Positions 35,484 to 42,679 of a DNA stretch of 64,000 nt are shown here, in pieces; positions within the stretch are counted from its first letter, which is position 1; the number at the start of each line of letters is the position of its first letter. The notes beneath the pieces were generated by a model. That model saw only the letters and a list, made by a program, of their open reading frames with translations, did not search any database and was not told the DNA's origin. This stretch comes from CAZUDO01 sp964618895 (GTDB lineage: Bacteria; Desulfobacterota; Binatia; DP-6). The DNA is taken from the NCBI GenBank assembly GCA_964618895.1, contig CAZUDO010000056.1, positions 1 to 64,000 on the forward strand. Reading direction: 5' to 3'. The position numbers and the translations under genes were made by a program.

Positions 35484-35889
35484 CGGCTACCTGGACGACA
35501 TCCGGGTCTTCCTCACGGTCCTGGTGATCCTGCATCACATCGCCGTGAGCTACGGGCCGCCCGGAGTGTGGTACTACAACGAGCCCGTGAGCGGCCCCGG
35601 CTCACTGCTCGCCTTCGCGTTCCTGATGGCGATCAACCAGGCCTTCTTCATGGGGTTCTTCTTCCTTCTCGCGGGATACTTCGTCCCCCCGTCGCTGGCG
35701 CGCAAGGGTCCCGCGTACACCGTCTACATCGTCCATCCGATCGTGCTGGTCCTGCTGGCGCTCGCGCTGCGCAACCTGCCGGTCCCCTCGTTCACGAAGT
35801 TCCTCCTGACGGCCCCCGTCGCCGTGGTCGTGCTGTTCGCGAGCGCCCCCTACATCCGCCGGGCGCCCCTGCTGCGACAGGTGCTCTGA
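35461..35889 (+). CDS. Acyltransferase-3-family protein with large in-frame internal deletion
   Basis: The protein has 142 residues. The N-terminal 80 (YLDDIRVFLTVLVILHHIAV, then QAFFMGFFFLLAGYFVPPSL) match the start of acyltransferase-3/OatA-like membrane proteins, including the RVFL-LVILHH motif. The remaining part (TVYIVHPIVLVLLALALRNL) matches their last helices. Normal members have some 350-400 residues, so over 200 central residues are missing, yet the frame is kept. It starts within the end of the HtrA-like gene. It is probably inactive. Confidence 0.65.
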   Translation: MSSSSSRSGYLDDIRVFLTVLVILHHIAVSYGPPGVWYYNEPVSGPGSLLAFAFLMAINQAFFMGFFFLLAGYFVPPSLARKGPAYTVYIVHPIVLVLLALALRNLPVPSFTKFLLTAPVAVVVLFASAPYIRRAPLLRQVL

Positions 35890-35976
35890 CCGCCGCCCCT
35901 CTCGCCGGTGGCGCTGGCGCCCCCGGCGCGGTACACGACGGTCCGTGAACCAGGTCGAAGCCCGAGACGCGGCAGC

Positions 35977-36103
35977 GCACGCGGTGGGCGGGGGACCGGG
36001 GTCGGAGCGCCTTGACGAGGCGAGCACGCCCCCCCAGGCGGAGTCCTCAGCCGGGCTCGCCGAGGAGCGAAGCGGAGACCCCGGTCCCCCGCCCACCGCG
36101 TGC
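35977..36103. repeat. Large inverted repeat with 27-bp perfect arms
   Basis: Arms at 35977-36003 and 36077-36103 are perfect reverse complements (core GCGGTGGGCGGGGGACCGGG) around a 73-nt loop. The loop itself has shorter complementary GGCGAGC/GCTCGCC segments. The element fills most of the 232-bp gap before the decarboxylase gene, ends 19 nt from its ATG, and could form a strong RNA hairpin in the leader or be a REP/MITE-type element. No gene is present in 35890-36121. Confidence 0.7.
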
Positions 36104-36121
36104 AGCACCGCCGTCTGACCC

Positions 36122-37792
36122 ATGCAGGCGACGATGCCCCTCGGCGACTTCCTGGTCGCCTACCTCCGCAAGATCGGCGTCACGCACCTCTTCGGCATCC
36201 CCGGCGACCTCGTCATCCGCCTCTTCCTCCGCTTCGGCCAGCGCCGCGGCCTCCGCATCGTGACCCTCTCCCACGAGCCCGGCGTCGGCTTCGCCGCCGA
36301 CGGCTACGCGCGCGCCACCGGCCGCATCGGCGTCGTGTGCGTCACCTACGGCGCCGGCGGGCACAACATGGTGAATCCCGTCGCCGGTTCGTTCTCCGAG
36401 CGCGTGCCGGTGCTGGTCATCAGCGGCGGGCCGGGGGACGAGGAGCGCAAGCTCGGTACGCTCATCCACCACCAGGCGAAAGAAGTGGAGTCGCAGCTCC
36501 GCATCTACCAGGAGCTCACCTGCGCGGCGCGCGTGCTCGACGACGCGCACACCGCGGCCGCCGCGGTCGACGAGGTGGTGCGCACGGTGTGGCGCGAGCA
36601 GCAGCCCGGGTACCTGGAGATCCGACGCGATATGGTCGAGCGCCGCATCCCGGTGCCGCGCGACATTCTCGACTGGGACGGCACGCTCCACTTCCGGCGC
36701 TCCGACGAGCGCAAGGTCACGGAAGCGGTGCGCGACACGGCGGCGCGCTTCAACGCTGCCCGCCGGCCGTTCACCCTGGCCGGCATCGAGACCTTCCGCT
36801 TCAAGCTCCAGCGCGAGGTGCGGACGCTGGCCGAGCGCATGGGGGCGCCGGTCGCCACCACCGTGCTCTCCAAGGGCGCCTTCCCCATGGACCACCCGCT
36901 CTACATGGGCGTCCACATGGGCCCCCTCAGTCCGGCGCCCATCGCCCGGCGCGTCGATCGCGCCGACTTCGTCCTCAACCTGGGCACGCTGCTCACGGAC
37001 ATGGACCTCGGCAGCCGGCCGGCCCAGGCGGCCCGCGACCGCGAGGTGTGGGCCGTCGGCGGGCGGGTGAACGTGAGCCAGCACACCTACACCGACGTGC
37101 ACATCCGCGACTTCGTGCGCGGCCTGCTCGGTGCCCGCCTGCGCCGCCACCGCGAGCGGGTCACCTATTGCGACAACCTGCCGCCGCCGCCGCGCGTGCT
37201 GACACGCCGTCTCCAGGTCACCGACGTGCTGCACGAGGTGAACCGCTTCCTCCGCGGCCGGCGCGGGTATCTGGTGGTGGCGGAGTCGGGCGACATGCTG
37301 TTCGCCGGGCTGGACGTGCGCGTCGAGCGCGGCGGGGGATACCTGGCGCAGGGCTACTATGCCTCGATGGGGTTCGGCGTGCCGGGCGCGCTCGGGGCGC
37401 AGATTGGCACCGGCGCACGGCCGCTGGTCCTGTGCGGCGACGGGGCGTTCCAGATGACCGGTCCGGAGATCGCGCAGGCGCCGCGTTACGGCTGCACCCC
37501 GATCGTGCTGGTGATGAACAACGGCGGCTGGCAGATATTCCGCCCGGTGGTGGCCCGTCCCGAGCTGCTCGACATCCCGCCCTGGCCGTACGCGCGGCTG
37601 GCGGAAGACTGGGGCGGGCAGGGGCTGCGGGTGAGCCGGGTCGACGAGCTGCGTCGGGCGCTGGAAGACGCCGCGCGCATGCGGACGTTCGTCGTCATCG
37701 AAGCGCTCATCCGGCCGGACGACCTGTCGCCGGTATCGCGCAAGTACATCGCCGCCTCGGCGCGGCGGGGCCGGACGAGGGGAGGGCGATGA
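36122..37792 (+). CDS. Thiamine-diphosphate-dependent enzyme (2-oxoacid decarboxylase/acetolactate-synthase family)
   Basis: The protein has 556 residues. The N-terminal Pyr domain contains THLFGIPGDLV and LSHEPGVGFAADGYARATG, where the glutamate activates the cofactor. The C-terminal PP domain has LVLCGDGAFQMTGPEIAQAP ending at VMNN, the GDG-(X)n-NN magnesium/ThDP motif. The sequence looks closer to indolepyruvate/phenylpyruvate decarboxylases than to acetolactate synthase. Its TGA overlaps the ATG of the acyl-CoA synthetase, so both act in one pathway. Confidence 0.82.
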   Translation: MQATMPLGDFLVAYLRKIGVTHLFGIPGDLVIRLFLRFGQRRGLRIVTLSHEPGVGFAADGYARATGRIGVVCVTYGAGGHNMVNPVAGSFSERVPVLVISGGPGDEERKLGTLIHHQAKEVESQLRIYQELTCAARVLDDAHTAAAAVDEVVRTVWREQQPGYLEIRRDMVERRIPVPRDILDWDGTLHFRRSDERKVTEAVRDTAARFNAARRPFTLAGIETFRFKLQREVRTLAERMGAPVATTVLSKGAFPMDHPLYMGVHMGPLSPAPIARRVDRADFVLNLGTLLTDMDLGSRPAQAARDREVWAVGGRVNVSQHTYTDVHIRDFVRGLLGARLRRHRERVTYCDNLPPPPRVLTRRLQVTDVLHEVNRFLRGRRGYLVVAESGDMLFAGLDVRVERGGGYLAQGYYASMGFGVPGALGAQIGTGARPLVLCGDGAFQMTGPEIAQAPRYGCTPIVLVMNNGGWQIFRPVVARPELLDIPPWPYARLAEDWGGQGLRVSRVDELRRALEDAARMRTFVVIEALIRPDDLSPVSRKYIAASARRGRTRGGR

Positions 37793-39411
37793 TTACCGTC
37801 AGCCGGACGTACGACGAGCGCGTGCAGGGCTTTTCCTGGGCGATGCCGGAGGAGTTCAACTTTGGCGCACTGATCGACGCCTGGGCCACCGATCGGAGCC
37901 GGGTCGCGCTCTACTGGGAAGACGAGGGCGGGCAGAGCGAGCGGCACACGTTCTGGGACATCCGCCAGGTGTCGACGCGGGTCATGAACGCCCTCGCGGG
38001 GCTCGGCGTCGAGCGCGGGGCGCCTGTCCTGGTCATGCTGCCGCGGGTGCCGGCCTGGCAGGCGGCGATCATCGGCGCGCTCAAGCGCGGCGCGCTCGTG
38101 ATTCCCTGCACCGCGTCGCTGCGCGCCAAGGACATCGCCTACCGGGCCGCGCACAGCGGCGCGCGCGCCGTCATCACGACCGTCGACCAGACGGCCGAGG
38201 TCGATCGCGCCCTCGCCGGCGTCCCCGGCGACGTGGTGCGTATCGCCGTCGGCGGCGCGCCCGCCGGCTGGCACGCCTGGGACACGGTGCTGGCGCGCGC
38301 CTCCTCGACCGGCGTGGCGGCCCGTACACGCAGCGACGAGCCGGCGCTCTGCTTCTACACCTCGGGCACCACCAAGGAGCCGAAGGCCGTGCTGCACACC
38401 CACGGCTACACCTTCGCCCACCGCTACACGGGCGAGCACTGGCTCGACCTGCAGCGCACCGACCTGCACTGGACGACATCGGACACCGGCTGGGCGAAGG
38501 CCGCCTACGGCGTCCTGTTCGGCCCGTGGATGAACGGCGTGCCGGTGTTCATGTACCAGGGACGCTTCGACCCCGAGCGCGAGCTCGACCTGCTGCAGCG
38601 CTACGAGGTGTCGGTGTTCTGCGCGCCGCCGACCGAGTACCGCCTGCTGGTGAAGCAGGACCTGACGCGCTGGCGCTTGCCGCGTCTCCGGCACTGCACC
38701 GGCGCCGGCGAGCCGCTCAACCCGGAGGTCATCCACGCCTGGAACGACGCCTTCGGGCTCATGATCCACGACGGCTACGGCCAGACCGAGACCGCGCTCC
38801 TGGCCGCCAACCTGCCCGGGCTGCCGATCCGCCCCGGGTCGATGGGGAGGCCCTTCCCCGGCCACGATCTGCGCGTCATCGGCGACGGCGGTGCCGAGCT
38901 GGCGCCGGGCGAGATCGGGGACCTGGCACTCCGCGGCACCCCGCCGACGCTCTTCCGCGAGTACTGGAAGAGCCCGGCCGAGACCGCCGCCTGCCGGCGC
39001 GGCGACTGGTACCTGACCGGCGACCGCGCCCGCCGGGACGAGGACGGCTACCTCTGGTTCGTCGGCCGCGCCGACGACCTGATCATCTCCGCCGGCTATC
39101 GCATCGGCCCGTTCGAGGTCGAGAGCGCGCTCCTCGAACATCCCGCCGTCCTGGAATCGGCGGTGGTGGCGAGCCCGGATGCCGACCGGGGCGAGATCGT
39201 GAAGGCGTTCGTTGTGCTGCGCGCGGGCCAGGTGCCGGGCGCCGGCCTCGTGCGCGAGCTGCAGGAGCACGTGAAACGCGTCACCGCGCCCTACAAGTAC
39301 CCGCGCGCGATCGAGTTCGTGGCGACGTTGCCGAAGACGGTGAGCGGCAAGATCCGCCGCGTCGAGCTGCGCGCGCGGGAGTGGGCGGGGAAGGACCGGG
39401 GCGGGGCGTAG
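37789..39411 (+). CDS. Acyl-CoA synthetase (AMP-forming, medium-chain/aromatic-acid type)
   Basis: The protein has 540 residues. The P-loop-like CFYTSGTTKEPKAVLHTHGY, HDGYGQTETALLAANLPG, the hinge YLTGDRARRDEDGYLWFVGR and the C-terminal lysine region LPKTVSGKIRRVEL define the ANL superfamily and are closest to the MACS/benzoate-CoA-ligase branch. GGAGGG lies 3-8 nt before the ATG, which overlaps the decarboxylase stop. It would activate a carboxylic acid to its CoA ester, perhaps one derived from the oxoacid processed by the coupled enzyme. Confidence 0.9.
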   Translation: MITVSRTYDERVQGFSWAMPEEFNFGALIDAWATDRSRVALYWEDEGGQSERHTFWDIRQVSTRVMNALAGLGVERGAPVLVMLPRVPAWQAAIIGALKRGALVIPCTASLRAKDIAYRAAHSGARAVITTVDQTAEVDRALAGVPGDVVRIAVGGAPAGWHAWDTVLARASSTGVAARTRSDEPALCFYTSGTTKEPKAVLHTHGYTFAHRYTGEHWLDLQRTDLHWTTSDTGWAKAAYGVLFGPWMNGVPVFMYQGRFDPERELDLLQRYEVSVFCAPPTEYRLLVKQDLTRWRLPRLRHCTGAGEPLNPEVIHAWNDAFGLMIHDGYGQTETALLAANLPGLPIRPGSMGRPFPGHDLRVIGDGGAELAPGEIGDLALRGTPPTLFREYWKSPAETAACRRGDWYLTGDRARRDEDGYLWFVGRADDLIISAGYRIGPFEVESALLEHPAVLESAVVASPDADRGEIVKAFVVLRAGQVPGAGLVRELQEHVKRVTAPYKYPRAIEFVATLPKTVSGKIRRVELRAREWAGKDRGGA

Positions 39412-39515
39412 ACGTCGCGAGTGATCCGCCTCCCGGACTATGGCGGGTGCCCGTCCCGCGATGAGGGGATTGCGCCCCCGGACGCGCCCGTGAGACAGCC
39501 CTCACCGGCGCACGC

Positions 39516-40751
39516 ATGATGTTCCTGAGCGACGGTCACCATGAGGAGGCTCCCGGCGAGTCGCCGGCGATCGAGCTCGATGCCGACGAGGGCGGGATCA
39601 ACACCCGGACGGCGCTGCGGCGGGCGGCGGCCACGGCGCTGGTGGGGTTCGCGCTCCTCTTTGTGGTGGAGATGGGCCGGATCGCCCCGGAGGCCCTTCC
39701 GCTGCAGGGGCTTCGCTACGCCGTCGCGGCGTTCGCGTGTCTCCTCGTCTTCGCGGTGGCGCACCGGACGCGCCACGCGGACCGTCTGGGGTTCATCCTG
39801 GCGAGCGTCTGCGCCCTCAACCTGAGCGCCAGCGTGCTCGTGTGGCGTACGGATCCCGGCGTGCCGGCGGGCGCGCTCGTGTGCCTGTTGGCCGGGAGCG
39901 TCGTCCTGTTCGGCTGGTCGGTGGTGCGGATGGTGGCGCTCTCTGCGGTGGCCGTGAGCAGCTTCGCCGCCATGGCGACCCTAGCGGTGGGAGGAGGCGC
40001 CGCCACCGATGCCCTCGCGGCGGCCGGCATCGTGCTGGCGGTCGGTATCGTGAACGCGCTGGTCGGGGCAGAGCTGCTCGCGTCGATGCGTGCGCGCATC
40101 GCGCGGCGTCACCGCGAGCTCGCCACGCTCTCGGCCCGTCTGATGGAAGCCCAGGAGGAGGAGCGTCGTCGCATGTCGCGCGAGCTGCACGACGAGATCG
40201 GGCAGTCGCTCACGGCCGCGCTCGCCTACCTGTGGTGCATCGACCGCGAGTGTCCGGCCGGAAGCGCCGATGTGCGCGGACACGTGGGCCAGACGCGGCA
40301 GCTGCTGTCGCAGTCGCTGGGCGCCATGCGCGACCTGTCGCAGCTGCTCCGTCCGCCAGCGCTCGATCAGTTCGGCCTACTGCCGTCGCTGGAGAGCTAC
40401 GTGCAGCGGTTCGGGGAGCTTCACGGCGTCGCGGCGTCGCTCGCGGCCGACGGTGTTCCGGCGCGGCTGTCCCCGGCGCTCGAGACCGCGCTCTACCGCA
40501 TCGTGCAGGAGGCGCTCACCAACGTGGCCCGCCACGCCCAGGCGCGGAGCGTCCGCGTGGCGCTGGCGGCACACGACGGCCACCTCCGTCTCGAGGTCCG
40601 CGATGACGGCGTCGGTCTCGGCGCCGCCGGGGTGAGTGGCGGCGTAGGGCTCATCGGCGTCCGCGAGCGCGTGCGCGCGCTGGGTGGGGCGATCAGTGTG
40701 CGCTCCGGGCGGGGCTTCTGTCTGAGCGTGCGGGTGCCGCTCTCCGGGTAG
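39516..40751 (+). CDS. Orphan sensor histidine kinase, HisKA_3 (NarX/DegS) type
   Basis: The protein has 411 residues. Five to six hydrophobic helices (residues 35 to about 185) precede the dimerisation block RRRMSRELHDEIGQSLTAAL with the phospho-histidine in ELHDEIGQ, then a HATPase with EALTNVARHA and VGLIGVRERVRALGG. This type partners NarL-family regulators; none is adjacent, and the nearest (23.1-23.8 kb) has its own coupled kinase. ATG codons at 39516 and 39519 are both possible. Confidence 0.88.
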   Translation: MMFLSDGHHEEAPGESPAIELDADEGGINTRTALRRAAATALVGFALLFVVEMGRIAPEALPLQGLRYAVAAFACLLVFAVAHRTRHADRLGFILASVCALNLSASVLVWRTDPGVPAGALVCLLAGSVVLFGWSVVRMVALSAVAVSSFAAMATLAVGGGAATDALAAAGIVLAVGIVNALVGAELLASMRARIARRHRELATLSARLMEAQEEERRRMSRELHDEIGQSLTAALAYLWCIDRECPAGSADVRGHVGQTRQLLSQSLGAMRDLSQLLRPPALDQFGLLPSLESYVQRFGELHGVAASLAADGVPARLSPALETALYRIVQEALTNVARHAQARSVRVALAAHDGHLRLEVRDDGVGLGAAGVSGGVGLIGVRERVRALGGAISVRSGRGFCLSVRVPLSG

Positions 40752-40802
40752 CACGGGCCGCGTTGCCCTGCCCGAGCCGGTTGCTTATGGTGCCGCGCGC
40801 CG

Positions 40803-41510
40803 ATGCGGTGCGCCGTCATCTTCACGTGCCTGCTGGTGTGCGCGACCGCGTGTACGCCACCCCCGCGTGCGAGCCTGCCGGCGCCGGCGGGGGAAACGCA
40901 TGCCGCCACCGCGGACGACGCCACCGCGCGCCACTCGTTCGCGGATGTCGCACATTGGCAGGCCGTGTTCGACGATCCCGCACGCGACGCGTGGCAGAAG
41001 CCAGCCGAGGTCGTCGGCGCGCTCGGCCTGCGTGCGGGCGCGTGCGTCGCGGATCTCGGGGCCGGCACCGGGTACTTCAGCCGCTACCTCGCCGCCGCCG
41101 TCGGCCCCACCGGCACCGTGCTGGCGGTCGAACCGGAGCCCAACCTGGTCGCGCACCTGCGGGCGCGTGCCGAACGCGAGGGGACGGACAACGTCGTCCC
41201 GGTCCTGGCGTCCGCCGACAACCCCCGCCTGCCCGCGGGCGGCGTGGACGTGCTCCTGGTGGTCGACACCTACCATCACATCGACCACCGCATCGCCTAC
41301 TTCCGGCGGGTACGGCGGGCGCTGCGCCCGGACGGGCGGATCGCCATCGTCGACTGGCAGAAGCGCGAGCTGCCGGTCGGCCCGTCGCTCGACCACAAGC
41401 TCGCCCGCGAGCAGGTGCTCGACGAGATGCAGCAGGCCGGCTACGTGTTCGCGGCCGAGCCGGCGGACGTGCTGCCGTACCAGTACTTCCTCGTGTTCCG
41501 GCCCCGGTGA
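40803..41510 (+). CDS. Methyltransferase-domain lipoprotein
   Basis: The protein has 235 residues. The N-terminus MRCAVIFTCLLVCATAC is a lipoprotein-like signal peptide with C17 as anchor. It is followed by a class I methyltransferase domain with VADLGAGTGYFSRYLAAAVG (motif I), an acidic strand (VLAVEPEPNL) and LLVVDTYHHI. A SAM-binding domain exported outside the cytoplasm is unusual, since SAM is not normally available there. The stop overlaps the GTG of the DUF3047 gene. Confidence 0.8.
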   Translation: MRCAVIFTCLLVCATACTPPPRASLPAPAGETHAATADDATARHSFADVAHWQAVFDDPARDAWQKPAEVVGALGLRAGACVADLGAGTGYFSRYLAAAVGPTGTVLAVEPEPNLVAHLRARAEREGTDNVVPVLASADNPRLPAGGVDVLLVVDTYHHIDHRIAYFRRVRRALRPDGRIAIVDWQKRELPVGPSLDHKLAREQVLDEMQQAGYVFAAEPADVLPYQYFLVFRPR

Positions 41511-42211
41511 CCGGGTGCCGGGCGGTTCTGCTGATCGCGATGGGCGTCCTGGCCAGCGCCCTCCGGGCGCACGCGCTCGACGCGCCCCTGCCACCGCCCG
41601 GAAGCTCCGGGTGGTCGCCGCTGGTGTTCCCGAAGGTGCGGCGCCACACGACGTACGCCGCCGTCGAGGTGGACGGCCGGCGGGCGGTGCGTGCCGAGAG
41701 CGTCTGTGCGGCCTCGGCCCTCGTGCACGCGCTCGCCGACGTGGACCTGGCGCGCACGCCGCGCCTGCGCTGGCAGTGGCGCATCGAGCGCGCGCTCCCG
41801 GCGACCGACGAGCGGCAGAAGGCGGGCGACGACTTCGCCGCGCGGGTGTACGTGATGTTCCGCTTCGACCCCGCCCACGCCTCATTCGCCGAGCGCGTCC
41901 AGCACCGCCTCGGCACGCTCCTCTACGGGCCGGATGTGCCCGGCAACGCCCTCACCTACGTGTGGTCCACCGGACAGCCAGCCGGCATGCGCTGGGACAG
42001 CCCGTACACGCCCTCGTCCAAGGTCACGTCGCTCGGCGCCGGTCCGCTGCCGGACTGGACGCCGGAGGAGGTCGACGTGGCCACCGACTACCGGCAGCGC
42101 TTCGGCAGCGCGCCGCCGCCGGCGCTCGCGCTCGGCATCATGACCGACAGCGACGATACGTGCGCGTCGGCGGCAGCGGGGTTCGCGGATTTTCGCTTTG
42201 TGGGCCCGTAG
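41507..42211 (+). CDS. DUF3047 family exported protein
   Basis: The protein has 234 residues from a GTG overlapping the previous stop. The signal peptide is AVLLIAMGVLASALRAHA. The mature part shows LRWQWRIERALP and the DUF3047 hallmark KAGDDFAARVYVMFRF, then NALTYVWSTGQPAG and a C-terminal GIMTDSDDTCASAAAGFADF. No enzymatic role is known. Coupling to the methyltransferase lipoprotein suggests both work in the periplasm. Confidence 0.82.
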   Translation: MTGCRAVLLIAMGVLASALRAHALDAPLPPPGSSGWSPLVFPKVRRHTTYAAVEVDGRRAVRAESVCAASALVHALADVDLARTPRLRWQWRIERALPATDERQKAGDDFAARVYVMFRFDPAHASFAERVQHRLGTLLYGPDVPGNALTYVWSTGQPAGMRWDSPYTPSSKVTSLGAGPLPDWTPEEVDVATDYRQRFGSAPPPALALGIMTDSDDTCASAAAGFADFRFVGP

Positions 42212-42214
42212 CCG

Positions 42215-42427
42215 TCACGCCGCCCGTCCGAGCGGGGGCGCGACCTGCTGCGGAGCGGCGGGGGCATCCGACAGGCGCGTGGCCCGCAGCTCGGCGATCG
42301 TGCCGCGCACCAGGAAGACGAGCAGGGCGGTGAGGCAGAGCCCGACGAGCAGGCCGGCGGGCCCGAGGGCCACCACTACGGTCTGGGGGAACAGCATCTG
42401 CGGGATCACGCTGGCGGGGGGGATCAT
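42215..42427 (-). CDS. Small single-helix membrane protein, divergent from kinase 1
   Basis: The protein has 70 residues: a short N-terminus (MIPPASVIPQMLFPQTV), one hydrophobic helix (GPAGLLVGLCLTALLVFLVR) and a basic cytoplasmic tail with IAELRATRLSD. A perfect AGGAGGT lies 7 nt before the ATG. An analogous protein (59498-59707) is placed the same way beside the second kinase locus and also has an A-L-V-(helix)-(V/I)-AELR pattern. The repeated context suggests a role with the kinases or their regulation. Confidence 0.7.
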   Translation of the reverse strand: MIPPASVIPQMLFPQTVVVALGPAGLLVGLCLTALLVFLVRGTIAELRATRLSDAPAAPQQVAPPLGRAA

Positions 42428-42643
42428 GGTGGCACCTCCTGACGCTGGTCTTCGCACGTCCCGTGCCAGCGCATGGCGGTCGGTAGCGACGCGAAAAGCT
42501 CCCGCCGAACCGGGGAGTTGGCAGGGACACATGCCTCCGGGGTGCCATACGGGATTGGCGGCGGCCGCATAGCGAAATGAGCGGTGCAGGCCGGCGCCCA
42601 ACGGCGGTGCAGGGTTTGCGGTCGCGGGCGAAGTGTGGGCAGT

Positions 42644-42658
42644 TGGCATCGGGCTTGC
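42644..42658 (+). promoter_or_regulatory. Sigma-54 (-24/-12) promoter of the kinase 1-2 operon
   Basis: TGGCATCGGGCTTGC has the GG and GC elements at the required 10-nt spacing, close to the TGGCAC-N5-TTGC consensus. The GG lies 35 nt before the ATG of kinase 1, predicting a very short leader. The preceding bases GAAGTGTGGGCAGT are nearly the same as at the second locus (GAAGTGTGGGTAGC). The rest of the gap to the small membrane gene (42428-42643) would hold activator sites; none is clear. Confidence 0.75.
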
Positions 42659-42679
42659 GATAGCCGGCGAGGTCGCTCG

